The notes under the pieces were generated by a model, which was given only the letters and a program-made list of their open reading frames with translations, was not told where the DNA came from and did not search any database. This document shows positions 8,193-17,749 of a stretch of DNA of 64,000 nucleotides, one piece after another. Each line of letters opens with the position of its first letter. The first letter of the stretch is position 1. The DNA is from Sphingomonas sp. ID1715 (lineage in GTDB: Bacteria; Pseudomonadota; Alphaproteobacteria; Sphingomonadales; Sphingomonadaceae), in NCBI RefSeq assembly GCF_013044515.1, contig NZ_JABEPR010000003.1, positions 310,001 through 374,000 on the forward strand, read 5' to 3'. The position numbers were made by a program, and so were the translations under genes.

Positions 8193-8260
8193 GGCGCGAC
8201 CCCTGCTGCTCTCGCTGGGGCGCCTTACTCGCCGAATGTTACGGCCGGACTCGCCGGGCG

Positions 8261-8881
8261 TTACGAGTTCATGACAATATGCGCCGGCCGGGCCGCTACA
8301 TCGCCGAGCCAGCGGCGCAGATGCGGATAGGGATCGAGCGCGAACCCGCCCTCTTCCGCGACATGGGTGTAGGCGTAGAGGCAGATGTCGGCGAGGCTGA
8401 AGCCATCGCCCGCCAGCCATGGAGTGCGGGCCAGCTGTTCTTCCATCAGCTGCAGCGCGGCTTCGCCGGCCGCTTGTTTGGCGTCGAGCTGGCTGCGCTG
8501 GGCATCGCTGAGCCGCTCCTCGCCGACGAAGCAGCGCCAGAAGCGGAGCGTGGCGACGTTCGGCTCGTGATTATATTGTTCCCAGAACATCCAGCGCAGC
8601 ATGTCGGCGCGCCCGAAGCGATCGGTCGGGATCAGGTGCGACCCGTCGGCGAGCCAGAAGCAGGCGGCATTGCTTTCGGGCAGGAAGCGATTGCCGATCT
8701 GCAGCACCGGGATGCGGCCATTGGCGTTGACCGACGCCAGGAACCCCGGCGTCCGGGTCTCGCCGGCCATGATGTCATAGTTGCGGCGGGTCAGCGGCAC
8801 GTCGAGATGCGCTGCCGTCAGCCTGATCTTGTAGCAATTGCCCGATCGTGCATCCTCGTGAAGCACAAGCTGTCCGTCCAT
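8261..8881 (-). CDS. Glutathione S-transferase family protein
   Basis: A 206-residue cytosolic GST-like protein. Thioredoxin-fold N-terminus: HEDARSGNCYKIRLTAAHLDVPL, with a Ser/Asn/Cys region where the glutathione-activating residue lies, then GRIPVLQIGNRFLPESNA, containing the cis-Pro (VPVL-like) and the ES glutathione gamma-glutamyl contact. The C-terminal helical domain contains ARTPWLAGDGFSLADICLYAYTHVA, the canonical N-capping box. GGGAGGG precedes the ATG at 8881. It lies 68 bp from the start of the upstream metallophosphoesterase region on the same strand, with no obvious pathway link. Confidence 0.88.
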   Translation of the reverse strand: MDGQLVLHEDARSGNCYKIRLTAAHLDVPLTRRNYDIMAGETRTPGFLASVNANGRIPVLQIGNRFLPESNAACFWLADGSHLIPTDRFGRADMLRWMFWEQYNHEPNVATLRFWRCFVGEERLSDAQRSQLDAKQAAGEAALQLMEEQLARTPWLAGDGFSLADICLYAYTHVAEEGGFALDPYPHLRRWLGDVAARPAHIVMNS

Positions 8882-8963
8882 ACGGCCCTCCCGTTCAGGC
8901 GAGCCATGTCGATGCTGCGCCGCCGGAGCCAACAAGTTTCGACAAAGGGGCGATAAGCTCCGG

Positions 8964-9974
8964 TTATGGGCCGATCGTCAGGACGATCTTGCCGACATGG
9001 TCGCCAGCTTCCATGCGTTCATGTGCCCGGGCGGCTTCGGCGAGCGGGAAGGTCGTGTCGATCACCGGCTTCAGCCTGCCCTCGCGCACGTGCGGCCACA
9101 CCATGCGGTCCAATTCGTCGGCAACCAGCTGCTTGAAGTCTTTGGAGCGCGGGCGGAGGGTCGACCCGGTCAGGGTCAGGCGCCGCCGCATGATGTCGAA
9201 GATCGGGATTTCGGCGGTGGCGCCGCGCTGCACGGCGATCGAGACATGCCGTCCTTCCTCCGCCAGGCATTGCAGGTTGCGCGGCAGATAGTCGCCCCCC
9301 ACCATGTCGATGACGATCTGCACGCCCCGGCCGCCGGTCGCCGCCTTCGTACGGGCGACGAAATCCTCGGTCTTGTAGTTGATCGCCTCCGTAGCCCCGA
9401 GATCCAGAGCGCGCGCGCATTTCTCGTCCGATCCGCAGGTGACGATCATCTTCAGCCCGAACAATTTGCCAAGCGCTATCGCCATGGTGCCGATGCCGCT
9501 GGTGCCGCCATGGACCAGCACCGCATCGCCATCGGCTGCAAAGGCGCGCTCGAACAAGTTCACCCAGACGGTGAACAGGGTTTCGGGCATCGCTGCCGCG
9601 TCGACCATGGTGAGGCTGTCCGGGACGATCAGGCACGACCCGGCCGGTGCCACCGCATATTCGGCATAGCCGCCGCCGGCGACGAGCGCGCAGACGGGCT
9701 GCCCGATCAGCGCTTCCTCGGCCAGGCCGTTGGCGCCGACCACTTCGCCGGCGACTTCGAGCCCCAGGATCGACGGGGCGCCCGGCGGCGGCGGATAGCC
9801 GCCCTTGCGCTGCAGTACGTCGGGTCGGTTCACACCGGCGGCCGCCACCTTGATCAGCACTTCGCCTTCGCCCGGCACCGGGACCGGCCGCTCGACTGGC
9901 TGGAGCACCTCGGGACCGCCGGGCGCCCCCGGATCGATCGCGACCATCGTCTTCGGCAAATCGATCACACTCAT
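8964..9974 (-). CDS. NAD(P)H quinone oxidoreductase, PIG3/zeta-crystallin type
   Basis: A 336-residue zinc-free MDR family reductase. AGVNRPDVLQRKGGYPPPPGAP followed by LGLEVAGEV is the PIG3 branch signature, and VHGGTSGIGTMAIALGK (about residue 146-162) is the NADPH-binding loop of quinone reductases. IDMVGGDYLPRNL follows. It reduces quinones or other electrophilic enones using NADPH. The start at 9974 is followed nine codons later by MVAIDPG, an alternative start. It is divergent from the DUF1192 gene by about 60 bp. Confidence 0.9.
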   Translation of the reverse strand: MSVIDLPKTMVAIDPGAPGGPEVLQPVERPVPVPGEGEVLIKVAAAGVNRPDVLQRKGGYPPPPGAPSILGLEVAGEVVGANGLAEEALIGQPVCALVAGGGYAEYAVAPAGSCLIVPDSLTMVDAAAMPETLFTVWVNLFERAFAADGDAVLVHGGTSGIGTMAIALGKLFGLKMIVTCGSDEKCARALDLGATEAINYKTEDFVARTKAATGGRGVQIVIDMVGGDYLPRNLQCLAEEGRHVSIAVQRGATAEIPIFDIMRRRLTLTGSTLRPRSKDFKQLVADELDRMVWPHVREGRLKPVIDTTFPLAEAARAHERMEAGDHVGKIVLTIGP

Positions 9975-10034
9975 CCCCAGATTGCGGCTCCCCGCTAATT
10001 GACTCGTGGCGCGAACGGGTCAACTTTCCCGCCG

Positions 10035-10232
10035 ATGGATCTCGACGATATCCTGCCCAAGCGCCCCGACGACCCGCTGACCATGCTGGTCCGGCAGGAT
10101 CTCGATCCCATGTCGGTCGAGGAACTGAACGGGCGGATCGCCATCCTCGAAGCCGAAATCGCCCGCGCCAAGGCCCGGATCGAAAAGTCGGTTAACCACC
10201 GGGCAAGCGCCGACGCGCTATTCAAGCGATGA
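10035..10232 (+). CDS. DUF1192 domain-containing protein
   Basis: A 65-residue protein: MDLDDILPKRPDDP, then SVEELNGRIAILEAEIARAKARIEK, a short predicted coiled coil, and ASADALFKR at the C-terminus. This is the DUF1192 pattern seen across Alphaproteobacteria; the function is unknown. The start at 10035 matches the family N-terminus; the GTG at 9999 would add 12 unlike residues and reach into the quinone reductase promoter. Confidence 0.85.
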   Translation: MDLDDILPKRPDDPLTMLVRQDLDPMSVEELNGRIAILEAEIARAKARIEKSVNHRASADALFKR

Positions 10233-10365
10233 CGCGAGGCGGGCGGTCTCGATCGTTTCGGCGGCCGGATCTCCCGCGATTCCGCGCTCTTGATGAACTC
10301 GATTGCCGCCCCGACATTGTTGTGAAGCGGTGCCCGGCATCCGCCGGGTCCCAGGAGTGACTTGA

Positions 10366-12681
10366 ATGCCTTCTTTTGCCCCCGCGCTCGAGACCACGTT
10401 GCACAAGGCGCTGACGCACGCGTCCAGCCGCCGCCACGAATATGCGACGCTCGAGCATCTGCTGCTGGCCCTGACCGACGATGCCGATGCGTCGAAAGTG
10501 ATGGTGTCGTGCGGCGTCGACCTGTCCGAGCTGAAGGACGCGGTGACGCATTATCTCGATACCGAACTCGAAGCACTGCGCGTCGAGGGCGAGACGGACC
10601 CGTCGCCGACCAGCGGCTTCCAGCGTGTCGTGCAACGCGCGATCCTGCACGTCCAGTCGTCGGGCCGCGACGAAGTGACCGGCGCCAACGTGCTCGTCGC
10701 GCTTTTCTCCGAGCGCGAAAGCTATGCCGTCTATTTCCTCCAGCAGCAGGACATGAGCCGTCTCGATGCGGTCAGTTTCATCAGCCATGGTGTCGGCAAG
10801 GGCAGCACCGCGCCGGAAGCGCGCGAAGTGAAGGGCGCCGAAGAGGAAAAGGCGCAGAAATCCGACGGCAAGCAGAAGGCCGAGAGCGCGCTCAAGCAAT
10901 TCTGCGTCGATCTCAATGCCAAGGCCAAGGAAGGCAAGGTCGATCCGCTGATCGGCCGCGGCCCCGAAGTCGATCGCACCGTGCAGATCCTCTGCCGCCG
11001 CTCCAAGAACAACCCGCTCTATGTGGGCGATCCGGGCGTCGGCAAGACGGCGATTGCCGAAGGCCTGGCGCGCAAGATCGTCGAAGGCGACGTGCCCGAC
11101 GTGCTGAAGCCGGCGGTCATCTACTCGCTCGATATGGGCGCGCTGCTCGCCGGCACGCGCTATCGCGGCGATTTCGAGGAGCGGCTGAAGCAGGTCGTCA
11201 ACGAGCTCGAAAAGCTGCCGCACGCGATCCTGTTCATCGACGAGATCCACACGGTGATCGGCGCCGGCGCGACTTCGGGCGGCGCCATGGACGCATCGAA
11301 CCTGCTGAAGCCCGCCCTGTCGGGGGGTACGATCCGTTGCATCGGCTCGACCACCTATAAGGAGTTCCGCAACCACTTCGAGAAGGACCGGGCGCTGCTC
11401 CGGCGTTTTCAGAAGATCGACGTGAACGAGCCGACCGTCGAGGACACGATCAAGATCCTGTCCGGCCTGCGCTCGGCCTTCGAAGGCCATCATTCGGTCA
11501 AGTACACGCCCGACGCGATCAAGTCGGCCGTCGAGCTGTCGGCGCGCTACATCAATGACCGCAAGCTGCCGGACAAGGCGATCGACGTGATCGACGAAGT
11601 CGGCGCGATGCAGATGCTGGTGGCGCCGAACAAGCGCAAGAAGGTGATCACGCCCAAGGAGATCGAGGCGGTGATCGCGACCATGGCGCGCATTCCGCCG
11701 AAGACCGTCTCGTCTGACGACACCAAGAGTCTGGCGAGCCTCGAGACCGACCTGAAGCGGGTGGTGTTCGGCCAGGATCTGGCGATCGAGAAGCTGTCCT
11801 CGGCGATCAAGCTCAGCCGGGCGGGTCTTCGCGATCCGGACAAGCCGATCGGCAACTATCTGTTCACCGGCCCCACCGGCGTCGGCAAGACCGAGGTCGC
11901 GCGGCAGCTTGCCTCGATCATGGGCATTCCGCTGCAGCGGTTCGACATGTCCGAATATATGGAGCGCCATTCGGTCAGCCGACTGATCGGCGCGCCGCCG
12001 GGCTATGTCGGCTACGATCAGGGCGGACTCTTGACCGACGCGGTCGACCAGCAGCCGCATTCGGTGCTGCTGCTCGACGAAATCGAGAAGGCGCATCCGG
12101 ACCTGTTCAACATCCTGTTGCAGGTGATGGACAACGGCAAGCTGACCGACCACCACGGCAAGACCGTTGATTTCCGGAACATCATCCTGATCATGACGAC
12201 CAATGCCGGCGCGTCCGACATGGCGCGCGAGGCGGTCGGCTTCGGCAACGTCACCCGTGAGGGCGAGGATGAGGAAGCGGTGAGGCGGATGTTTACGCCG
12301 GAATTCCGCAACCGCCTCGATGCGATCGTTCCCTTTGGCTATCTGCCGCCGGAAGTGGTCGCCCGCGTCGTCGACAAGTTCATCCTGCAACTGGAATTGC
12401 AGCTGGCCGACCGCGACGTGCATATCCAGCTCGATGACGAGGCGAAGGCGTGGCTGACTGCGCGCGGCTATGACAAGCTCTATGGGGCACGGCCGATGGG
12501 CCGGCTCATCCAGGAGAAGGTCAAGCAGCCGCTCGCCGAGGAGCTGCTGTTCGGCAAGCTGGTCCATGGCGGCGAAGTGAAGGTCCATCTGAAGGACGAC
12601 GCCCTCGCTTTCGAAATGGTCAGCGCTCCGCCCAGAAAGCCGCGGAAGAAAGGCGCCAAGGCGGAAGACGCCAAGGCTTGA
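10366..12681 (+). CDS. clpA: ATP-dependent Clp protease ATP-binding subunit ClpA
   Basis: A 771-residue AAA+ unfoldase that feeds substrates to ClpP. Two N-terminal Clp repeats (about residues 1-145: [19 protein letters not shown]), D1 with Walker [14 protein letters not shown] near residue 220 and Walker [14 protein letters not shown]2 with Walker [14 protein letters not shown] near residue 502, and the C-terminal D2-small domain. The ClpB middle coiled-coil is absent, fixing the ClpA assignment, and the IGL-type ClpP-docking loop region is present. The adaptor clpS is not adjacent in this window. It is followed by a strong hairpin. C-terminus [16 protein letters not shown] is a basic disordered tail. 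Confidence 0.97.
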   Translation: MPSFAPALETTLHKALTHASSRRHEYATLEHLLLALTDDADASKVMVSCGVDLSELKDAVTHYLDTELEALRVEGETDPSPTSGFQRVVQRAILHVQSSGRDEVTGANVLVALFSERESYAVYFLQQQDMSRLDAVSFISHGVGKGSTAPEAREVKGAEEEKAQKSDGKQKAESALKQFCVDLNAKAKEGKVDPLIGRGPEVDRTVQILCRRSKNNPLYVGDPGVGKTAIAEGLARKIVEGDVPDVLKPAVIYSLDMGALLAGTRYRGDFEERLKQVVNELEKLPHAILFIDEIHTVIGAGATSGGAMDASNLLKPALSGGTIRCIGSTTYKEFRNHFEKDRALLRRFQKIDVNEPTVEDTIKILSGLRSAFEGHHSVKYTPDAIKSAVELSARYINDRKLPDKAIDVIDEVGAMQMLVAPNKRKKVITPKEIEAVIATMARIPPKTVSSDDTKSLASLETDLKRVVFGQDLAIEKLSSAIKLSRAGLRDPDKPIGNYLFTGPTGVGKTEVARQLASIMGIPLQRFDMSEYMERHSVSRLIGAPPGYVGYDQGGLLTDAVDQQPHSVLLLDEIEKAHPDLFNILLQVMDNGKLTDHHGKTVDFRNIILIMTTNAGASDMAREAVGFGNVTREGEDEEAVRRMFTPEFRNRLDAIVPFGYLPPEVVARVVDKFILQLELQLADRDVHIQLDDEAKAWLTARGYDKLYGARPMGRLIQEKVKQPLAEELLFGKLVHGGEVKVHLKDDALAFEMVSAPPRKPRKKGAKAEDAKA

Positions 12682-12690
12682 GGCGAAGGA

Positions 12691-12720
12691 CGGGCGGTGC
12701 TTCGAACGAAGCGCCGCCCG
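12691..12720 (+). terminator. Hairpin terminator-like element after clpA
   Basis: A 13-bp stem (12691-12703 with 12708-12720, one G-U pair) with GAAC loop, starting 10 bp after the clpA stop. It is followed only by ATTTGCG, a weak T-run, so termination efficiency is uncertain. Confidence 0.55.
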
Positions 12721-12758
12721 ATTTGCGTCCGGGCCGGTGAACGGCCTAGCCTGCACGG

Positions 12759-13358
12759 ATGAAGAAGCGTCTCGTTGCGGCGATTGCCGGCATTCTCCTC
12801 ACCGGCGCCGCTCATGCCGGTCCCGTCTATGTGATGCGCCACCTCGAGCGCGACGCGGGCAAGGACCCGTCGTTGAACGCCACGGGCGCGAAACATGCCG
12901 AAGAGTTGGCGCGGTGGTTTCGGCAGGTGCGGCCCAAGGCGATTTTCGTGACGCCTTTCAAGCGGGCGCAGGAGACTGCGGCTCCGCTCGCCAAACGGCT
13001 GCGGATCACGCCCGTCACCTATGATCCGGCTAAGCCGGAGGCGATGCTGGCTCAGGCGAAGGCGACGAAAGGGCCAGTGCTGATCGTCGGACACTCGAAC
13101 ACCGTGCCGAAGATCGTCGAGGCGCTGGGCGGTCCCGCAGGTCCGGACCTCGCCGACACCGATTACGGCCGTATCTGGATTGTCCAGGACGGCAAGGTCA
13201 CCGTAGCGGAACTCGGCAAGCGGCAACGCCTAGTCTTCAGTTATCCGGCTGTGGTCGCGGGTGTCGCGCATGCGGAGATAGACGATCAGCGAAAGACCGA
13301 TCATCGCGGTCACATAGGCGTAGAAGCCGCGCTCCCAGCCCATGTCTTTGAGCCATAA
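12759..13358 (+). CDS. Exported histidine phosphatase family protein
   Basis: A 199-residue protein with signal peptide (ends GAAHA near residue 20) and the histidine phosphatase core: YVMRHLERDAG (the RH catalytic His, an RHxE form rather than RHG), VTPFKRAQETAAPL (the second Arg), and LIVGHSNTVPKI (catalytic His in GHS). SixA/PGAM superfamily, periplasmic. The enzymatic domain seems complete by about residue 155. The last 43 residues (after GKRQ) lie antisense to the 3' end of the convergent MFS gene and look non-native. A TAG occurs in another frame at 13231-13233, the place where the protein would be expected to end. Confidence 0.82.
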   Translation: MKKRLVAAIAGILLTGAAHAGPVYVMRHLERDAGKDPSLNATGAKHAEELARWFRQVRPKAIFVTPFKRAQETAAPLAKRLRITPVTYDPAKPEAMLAQAKATKGPVLIVGHSNTVPKIVEALGGPAGPDLADTDYGRIWIVQDGKVTVAELGKRQRLVFSYPAVVAGVAHAEIDDQRKTDHRGHIGVEAALPAHVFEP

Positions 13359-14507
13359 AGCCAGTGCCTCGGCGGTGCCGCCGAACAGCGCATTGGCGAG
13401 CGCGTAGGGAAAGGCAACGCCGAGCGCGCGGATGTGCGCGGGAAACATCTCCGCCTTTACCACCCCGCTGATCGCGCTGTATCCGGAGTTAATCAGCAAC
13501 AGGCCGGCCACCACTGCGAAGGCCATCCAGGGGCTTTGCACGGTTTCCAGGAACACGAAGGCCGGCCACGTTGCGGCGACCCCGAACACGCCGAACCCCA
13601 CGAGGAGCGGCTTGCGGCCGATCCGGTCCGATAGCGCGCCGGCGAGGGGCTGCACGGCCATGAACACGAACAAGGCGGCGGTCATGATCGCGCTCGCCGT
13701 CTCGCGGCTGAAGCCGGACGTGTTGGCGAGGAATTTCTGCATGTAGATCGAATAGGCATAGAAGGCGAGCGTGCCGCCGGCGGTCAGCGCCATCACTGTC
13801 AGCGCCTCGCGCGGATGCTCGCGGAACAGGACGAGCGCGCCCGATCTCGGCCGCCCTTCGGTTTGCGCGTTGCGGAAGCTCTCGGTCTCGACCAGCCGCC
13901 GCCGCAGCCAGAACACCACCACTGCCAGCGCTCCACCGATGGCGAAGGGGATGCGCCAGCCCCAGGCGTCCATCTGCGCTCCGGTCAGCAGCGACTGGAG
14001 CAGGACCAGCAGCGCCAATGCGGTGAGTTGGCCGCCGATCAGCGTGACGTACTGAAAGCTCGACCAGAAGCCGCGATGCTTCCGCCCCGCCATTTCCGAC
14101 ATGTAGGTGGCGCTCGCCCCATATTCGCCGCCGAGGCTCAGCCCCTGCGCCATGCGCGCGACCATCAGGATCGCGGGCGCCGCAAGGCCGATCTCCGCAT
14201 ATGTCGGCGTCACCGCGATGGCGATGCTGCCCGCGCACATCAGGGTGACGGACAGCGTCAGCCCCGCCTTGCGGCCGTGCCGGTCCGAATAGACGCCCAT
14301 CAGCCAGCCGCCGATCGGCCGCACGAGGAAGCCCAGCGCGAACACCAAAGCCGTGTTCAACAGCTCGAGCGTGCGGTTGTCGCTGGGGAAGAAGGCGCTC
14401 GCGAAATAGAGGGCGAAGGCCGAATAGGCGTACCAGTCATACCATTCGACGAGGTTGCCGGCCGAACCGCCGATGATCGAACGCAGGCGGTGGGGATGGG
14501 CCGACAT
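13230..14507 (-). CDS. MFS transporter, metabolite:H+ symporter (KgtP/ProP) family
   Basis: A 425-residue 12-TM permease. SAGNLVEWYDWYAYSAFALYFASAFF is the MHS subfamily opening and YSDRHGRKAG the cytoplasmic loop 2-3 MFS motif; RMAQGLSLGGEYGASATYMSEMA is the conserved TM4 region; LSDRIGRKPLL the symmetric motif between TM8 and TM9. Family substrates are dicarboxylates, alpha-ketoglutarate, shikimate or betaines; which one is not shown. Its 3' end overlaps the histidine phosphatase gene by 129 bp on the opposite strand. Confidence 0.88.
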   Translation of the reverse strand: MSAHPHRLRSIIGGSAGNLVEWYDWYAYSAFALYFASAFFPSDNRTLELLNTALVFALGFLVRPIGGWLMGVYSDRHGRKAGLTLSVTLMCAGSIAIAVTPTYAEIGLAAPAILMVARMAQGLSLGGEYGASATYMSEMAGRKHRGFWSSFQYVTLIGGQLTALALLVLLQSLLTGAQMDAWGWRIPFAIGGALAVVVFWLRRRLVETESFRNAQTEGRPRSGALVLFREHPREALTVMALTAGGTLAFYAYSIYMQKFLANTSGFSRETASAIMTAALFVFMAVQPLAGALSDRIGRKPLLVGFGVFGVAATWPAFVFLETVQSPWMAFAVVAGLLLINSGYSAISGVVKAEMFPAHIRALGVAFPYALANALFGGTAEALALWLKDMGWERGFYAYVTAMIGLSLIVYLRMRDTRDHSRITED

Positions 14508-14579
14508 CGGTCCTGTTTATCGTGCCCTCGCCAAGGAGCAACTTGGCACGCTGGCCCACGTCCGGCAAAGGCGCTCGCC

Positions 14580-16142
14580 ATGACCGATCTCCGCACCGCC
14601 GCGATGGCGTCCAAGGCCTGGCCCTATGAGGAAGCGCGCAAGCTGCTGAAGCGCGGCACGCCGGACAAGGGCTATGTGCTGTTCGAGACCGGCTATGGCC
14701 CGTCGGGGCTGCCGCATATCGGTACTTTCAACGAGGTGCTGCGCACGACCATGGTGCGCAATGCTTTCCACGCGCTGTCGGAAGTGCCGACCCGGCTGAT
14801 CGCCTTTTCGGACGATATGGACGGGCTCAGGAAGGTGCCGGACAATGTGCCCAATCAGGACATGCTGCGCGATCATCTCGGCAAGCCGCTGACCCGCATC
14901 CCCGACCCGTTCGGCAAGTTCGAGAGCTTCGCGCACCACAATAACGCGATGTTGCGCGAATTTCTCGACCGCTTCGGTTTCGAATATGAATTCGCCAGCT
15001 CGACCGAATATTACGCGTCGGGCCGGTTCGACTCGGTCCTGCGCACGGTGCTCGAACGCTACCAGGCCATTCTTGACGTCATGCTGCCAACGCTCCGCGC
15101 AGAGCGGCGCGCTACCTACTCGCCGGTGCTGCCGGTCAGCCCCAAGTCGGGCGTGGTGCTGCAGGTGCCCGTCGAGGTGGTGGACCCCGCCGCCGGCCTG
15201 ATCCGGTTCGAAGACGAAGGCGAGATGGTCGAGCAGTCGGTGTTCGGCGGCCTCGCCAAGCTGCAGTGGAAGGTCGACTGGGCGGCGCGCTGGGTCGCGC
15301 TCGACGTCGACTACGAGATGGCGGGCAAGGACCTGATCGACTCCGTTATCCAGTCCGGCAAGATTGCCCGCGTGCTCGGCGGCAAGCCGCCCGAGGGCTT
15401 CAACTATGAGATGTTCCTCGACGAAAATGGCGAGAAGATCTCGAAGTCAAAGGGCAATGGTCTCAGCCTCGAGCAATGGCTGACCTATGGCACGCAGGAG
15501 AGCCTCGCCTTCTTCGCCTATCGCGAGCCGAAAAAGGCCAAGCAGCTGCACATGGGCGTGATCCCCCGCGCGATCGACGAATATTGGCAGTTCCGCGGGA
15601 ATTACCTGGCCCAGCCGATCGAGCAGAAGCTCGGCAATCCGGTCCACCATATCCATGACGGCAAGGTACCCGACGCGACGCTGCCGGTGACCTTCGGCCT
15701 GCTGCTGAACCTTGTCGGTGTGATGGGCGCGGATGCCACCGAAGCGCAGGTCTGGGGCTATCTCGGCAATTATGTCGAGGACGCTTCGCCCGAACGTTAC
15801 CCCGACCTCGCCAGGCTGATCGGCCACGCGCTGGCCTATAACCGCGATTTCGTCGCGCCGACGCTCAAGCGCCGCAAGCCCGTCGGCGTCGAGATCCCGG
15901 CGCTGCAGCGGCTCGATCGCGAGCTCGCCGCGCGGTCAGCCGACGCCAAGGCCGAGGACATTCAGAACATCGTTTATGCGATCGGCAATGAAGGCGGCTT
16001 CGAACAGCTGCGCGACTGGTTCAAGGCGCTCTACGAGACGCTGCTCGGCTCCTCGCAAGGACCGCGCATGGGCAGTTTCATTGCGCTCTACGGCGTCGAG
16101 AACACCCGGCGGCTGATCGCGGAAGCGCTCGCCGCCGATTGA
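14580..16142 (+). CDS. lysK: Lysine--tRNA ligase, class I
   Basis: A 520-residue class I LysRS, the archaeal-type enzyme that Alphaproteobacteria commonly use instead of class II LysS. The HIGH motif is GYGPSGLPHIGTFNE (about residues 40-53) and the KMSKS motif is KISKSKGNG near residue 286. The C-terminal alpha-helix cage extends to the end. The ATG at 14580 is right for the family; the frame is open much further upstream only because it shadows the antisense MFS gene. Divergent from the MFS gene by 72 bp. Confidence 0.95.
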   Translation: MTDLRTAAMASKAWPYEEARKLLKRGTPDKGYVLFETGYGPSGLPHIGTFNEVLRTTMVRNAFHALSEVPTRLIAFSDDMDGLRKVPDNVPNQDMLRDHLGKPLTRIPDPFGKFESFAHHNNAMLREFLDRFGFEYEFASSTEYYASGRFDSVLRTVLERYQAILDVMLPTLRAERRATYSPVLPVSPKSGVVLQVPVEVVDPAAGLIRFEDEGEMVEQSVFGGLAKLQWKVDWAARWVALDVDYEMAGKDLIDSVIQSGKIARVLGGKPPEGFNYEMFLDENGEKISKSKGNGLSLEQWLTYGTQESLAFFAYREPKKAKQLHMGVIPRAIDEYWQFRGNYLAQPIEQKLGNPVHHIHDGKVPDATLPVTFGLLLNLVGVMGADATEAQVWGYLGNYVEDASPERYPDLARLIGHALAYNRDFVAPTLKRRKPVGVEIPALQRLDRELAARSADAKAEDIQNIVYAIGNEGGFEQLRDWFKALYETLLGSSQGPRMGSFIALYGVENTRRLIAEALAAD

Positions 16143-16188
16143 CAGGGCGCTTGCCCCTGCTGTCTGTTCGCTTGCGGGGAGGCAAGGG

Positions 16189-16782
16189 ATGCGGGCGTCC
16201 ACTTTGTTCGGCTTCGGCTTGGCAGCAGCATCGGCTGCGGTGCTGCTTGCACTGGCGGTGCACGGAACGGGCGCAGAGGGCTGGCTCTACGCCGCCCGCT
16301 GGACGGCACGGCTCTCGGTCCTGATCTTCGCCACCGTGTTCGCGGCGAGCGCCATGTGCCGGCTCGCCGGCCCCGTCGCCCGGACATTGATGACCAACCG
16401 GCGCGGGCTCGGGCTGAGCTTCGCGGCCGCCCATCTGGTCCATCTCGGCGCGCTTACGCGCTGGTTCATCGTCTCGGGCGAAGAGCCGGCGCTCATCAGC
16501 ATCGTAGGCGGCGGCCTCGGTTATGCGCTGATCGTCGCGATGGCGCTGACCTCCACCGATGCCGCGCAGCGGAGGCTCGGCCGCTGGTGGAAGCGGCTGC
16601 ACCTCATCGGCACCTGGTATGTCTGGCTGATCTTCTTCCAATCTTATCTGGGGCGCCTGCTCGAGGGGACGGAGCGGATGGCGCAGGGCGCCTATGGCGT
16701 TACATTGCTGCTGCTGGCCCTGGCGCTGCGGCTCGCGCCCCTGAAGTTGCGACGGCACGCCGCGTCCGGGTCGCTTGGTTAA
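16189..16782 (+). CDS. Ferric-reductase-like heme-binding membrane protein
   Basis: A 197-residue protein with about six hydrophobic segments. The paired His in AAHLVHLGAL (third segment) and WWKRLHLIGTWYVWLIF (fifth segment) match the bis-His heme b pattern of the ferric reductase/MsrQ transmembrane domain. No FAD or NAD domain is attached, so it would need a partner reductase. Not adjacent to an msrP-like gene here. Assignment rests on topology and His positions. Confidence 0.6.
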   Translation: MRASTLFGFGLAAASAAVLLALAVHGTGAEGWLYAARWTARLSVLIFATVFAASAMCRLAGPVARTLMTNRRGLGLSFAAAHLVHLGALTRWFIVSGEEPALISIVGGGLGYALIVAMALTSTDAAQRRLGRWWKRLHLIGTWYVWLIFFQSYLGRLLEGTERMAQGAYGVTLLLLALALRLAPLKLRRHAASGSLG

Positions 16783-16838
16783 CGGCTCGGATACCTTGTT
16801 CGCTTAGGCAGGCTCTCCTGATCCCTGGGAGAGAGTTG

Positions 16839-17657
16839 ATGGCCGACCTGCTGATCCATTCCATGGCGGAGTTCGCGCCGATCATCGCCGGTGCGCTGCA
16901 GGTCACCGAAGCCGCCAACATCGTCGAGATCGGCGCAGAGTTCGGCGGCACCACGCCGCTGCTGGCGGCGCAGGCGGCCGAGCGCGGCGGCACGCTGACC
17001 AGCATCGATCCGTCCCCCAAGAACGAGTTTATCACCTGGGTCGCAGCCAATCCGCATGTCCGCCACCTGGCTTCTCCCAGCCTCGACGTGATCGCAGGCT
17101 GCGAGCAGGTCGATGCCTGGTTCATCGACGGCGACCACAATTGGTATACGGTCTATCACGAGCTCAAGGAAATTGACGAGGTCTGCCGGCGCGACGGCAA
17201 GCCGATGCTCGTCTTCCTGCACGACGTGGCATGGCCCTGCGGCCGGCGCGATTCCTACTACGCTCCCGATCGCATTCCGCCTGAGTTCCGCCAGCCCTAT
17301 GACTATGAAGGGGGCACCGTCCTCGACCGCACCCAGCTGCTGCCCGGCGGCGGCTTTCGTGGCATGGGCCAGTTCGCCTGGGCCACGACCGAGGGCGGAC
17401 CGCGCAACGGCGTGCTGACCGCCGTCGAGGACTTCATGTCCGAAGCGGGACGCGAAATGGCCTTGGCGCAGGTTCCGGCGGTGTTCGGGCTGGGCATCCT
17501 GTTCGACCACGCCGCACCGTGGGCCGAATCGCTCGGCCGCTTCGTGCTGCCCTGGCATCGCAACCCGCTCCTCGCCTCGCTGGAACGCAACCGGCTCGCC
17601 AATTATCTGCGCGTGATCGAGTTGCAGGACAGCGCCGCGCTCAAGGTGGCTGCCTGA
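16839..17657 (+). CDS. Class I SAM-dependent methyltransferase
   Basis: A 272-residue protein. VEIGAEFGGTTPLLAAQ (about residue 28-44) is the SAM-binding motif I, TSIDPSP the acidic end of beta-2, and DAWFIDGDHNWYTVYHELKE the Methyltransf_24-type motif post-III; HDVAWPCGRRD follows. Such enzymes methylate small molecules or sugars, often in capsule or cephalosporin-hydroxylase-like contexts; no such cluster is present here. The ATG is preceded by GGGAGAGAG. A strong hairpin follows directly after the stop. Confidence 0.75.
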   Translation: MADLLIHSMAEFAPIIAGALQVTEAANIVEIGAEFGGTTPLLAAQAAERGGTLTSIDPSPKNEFITWVAANPHVRHLASPSLDVIAGCEQVDAWFIDGDHNWYTVYHELKEIDEVCRRDGKPMLVFLHDVAWPCGRRDSYYAPDRIPPEFRQPYDYEGGTVLDRTQLLPGGGFRGMGQFAWATTEGGPRNGVLTAVEDFMSEAGREMALAQVPAVFGLGILFDHAAPWAESLGRFVLPWHRNPLLASLERNRLANYLRVIELQDSAALKVAA

Positions 17658-17658
17658 C

Positions 17659-17690
17659 CGGCGCTTCCCGGACAGGGTCCGGAAGCGCCG
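17659..17690 (+). terminator. Hairpin after methyltransferase gene
   Basis: Stem of 14 bp with a single bulged C (17659-17673 with 17677-17690) around an AGG loop, beginning right after the stop at 17657. No T-tract, so a rho-independent role is tentative. Confidence 0.5.
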
Positions 17691-17749
17691 AGTCCGACCA
17701 CGTTCAGCTTTGCTTGGAGCGCATCGCCGCACGAGTTAAGAGGGGCGCC

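Noticed and set aside
10222-12756. 844-codon open frame opposite clpA
   Set aside because: Composition shadow of a high-GC gene; long His/Arg/Gly low-similarity protein with no domain, while clpA on the plus strand is unequivocal.
13815-14579. 255-codon N-terminal extension of the lysine--tRNA ligase
   Set aside because: It is antisense to the MFS transporter and has no similarity to LysRS; family N-terminus starts at 14580.
14580-16142. Archaeal-like LysRS as a recent transfer
   Set aside because: Class I LysRS is normal in Alphaproteobacteria and the GC content matches neighbours.
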